NCBI GenBank assembly: GCA_003354225.1
Contig: PIVH01000705.1
Coordinates: 1-5,132 of the forward strand
Direction: 5' to 3'
Source: Globobulimina sp.
Lineage: Eukaryota; Foraminifera; Rotaliida
DNA length: 5,132 nt
The notes beneath the pieces are model-generated. The model was not told the origin of the DNA. It did not search any database and saw only the letters and a program-made list of their open reading frames with translations. Below, piece by piece: positions 4,693 through 5,132 of the stretch. Each line of letters begins with the position of its first letter. The first letter of the stretch is position 1. The translations under genes and the position numbers were made by a program.

Positions 4693-5132
4693 ATGAATTA
4701 CACTCCAACTCGAAATACAATTATAGGTGTCTCGTTGGCTGTTGTTGGCGTAACGGTGCAATCGGGAGGTTTTGTTTTGCAGAAATTGGGACATAATCAA
4801 GTAAATGCTGATAATACAGCTAAACATAAATACAGACAAACATCTGTCCTTACAAAATGTGTGTGGTGGCTAGGAATCATCATATATTCAGTGGGCTATA
4901 TTATGCATTGTTTATCCTTATTTTATGCAACACAATCGATGATAGTGCCAGTAAGTGCATTAAACGTGTTGACAATAACAATACGCTCACCATTGTCGAT
5001 CAAGTGCAAAGATATTATTGCAACCTTCATTTTAGTTATAGGAATTTCAATGGTGGTGATATTCGGTCCCACACAAGATACTAATTTGGATATTGATGAT
5101 ATTAGAGATTATTTTAAAGGGAAACCATTTAT
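4693..5132 (+). CDS. NIPA-family (DUF803) putative magnesium transporter, N-terminal part
   Basis: The frame is open for 146 codons from ATG 4693 to the window edge. TGA at 4684-4686 closes the frame upstream, so this is the first possible start. Four hydrophobic segments are visible: about residues 9-28 (ending QSGGFVLQKLG), 56-77 (WWLGIIIYSVGYIMH), 79-97 (SMIVPVSALNVL) and 108-125 (ending VVIFGP). The order S/GGFVLQKLG, then W-W-L-G, then the V-P-x-S-A-L-x-V-L helix, then a helix ending F-G-P before an acidic tail matches the first half of NIPA proteins. These are membrane proteins of the drug/metabolite transporter superfamily that carry Mg2+ in animals and are poorly characterised in protists. 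The loop before the fourth helix is about four residues shorter than usual and lacks the common G/N-E-K/R-L segment. No intron is apparent in this part. The rest of the gene lies past 5132. Confidence 0.8.
   Translation, partial: MNYTPTRNTIIGVSLAVVGVTVQSGGFVLQKLGHNQVNADNTAKHKYRQTSVLTKCVWWLGIIIYSVGYIMHCLSLFYATQSMIVPVSALNVLTITIRSPLSIKCKDIIATFILVIGISMVVIFGPTQDTNLDIDDIRDYFKGKPF

Noticed and set aside
4609-5084. Open frames at 4609-4839 (minus) and 4857-5084 (plus)
   Set aside because: Both overlap the NIPA-like gene in other frames. The NIPA frame has four membrane segments and family motifs; these do not.

Overview
The window looks like nuclear DNA from an AT-rich eukaryote, probably a protist. 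Three things point that way: two non-LTR (LINE-like) retrotransposons with apurinic-type endonuclease domains, a eukaryotic-style NIPA/DUF803 membrane transporter, and a tRNA-like gene with internal Pol III boxes. There is no bacterial operon structure and there are no Shine-Dalgarno sites. I cannot name the species. TGA, TAA and TAG all appear to act as stops, and Trp is encoded by TGG throughout, so the code looks standard.

Layout. Positions 1-1578 (minus strand) hold the 5' part of one LINE-like element. A 286-codon ORF1 (1578-718) has a signal-peptide-like N-terminus, and it overlaps by 7 nt (ATGGTAA) the start of an ORF2 (724 to the window edge) that encodes an EEP endonuclease domain. 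Positions 1604-4105 (plus strand) hold a second, clearly different LINE-like element, placed head-to-head with the first and only 25 nt from its first ATG. It is one long open frame with a complete endonuclease motif set and a reverse transcriptase that stops shortly after the YADD motif. Its end carries an out-of-frame 31-nt direct repeat. It has no plausible ATG, and an in-frame TGA sits exactly at the N-terminal edge of the endonuclease fold, so it is probably a decayed or 5'-truncated copy.

Positions 4180-4404 hold the most unusual object: the two parts of one tRNA, with a perfect 7-bp acceptor stem, D arm, anticodon arm, T arm and covarying tertiary pairs. They are separated by about 153 bp inserted at the 5' side of the anticodon stem and flanked by a TGTG direct repeat. 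The insert contains a T6 run that should stop Pol III. The plus-strand LINE ends about 75 bp upstream of this tRNA.

Positions 4693-5132 (plus strand) hold the N-terminal 146 codons of a NIPA-family (putative Mg2+) transporter, which runs off the window. It is the only likely host protein gene here. The two elements and the tRNA relic form an accessory, repeat-rich upstream region, and nothing suggests that they work together with the transporter.
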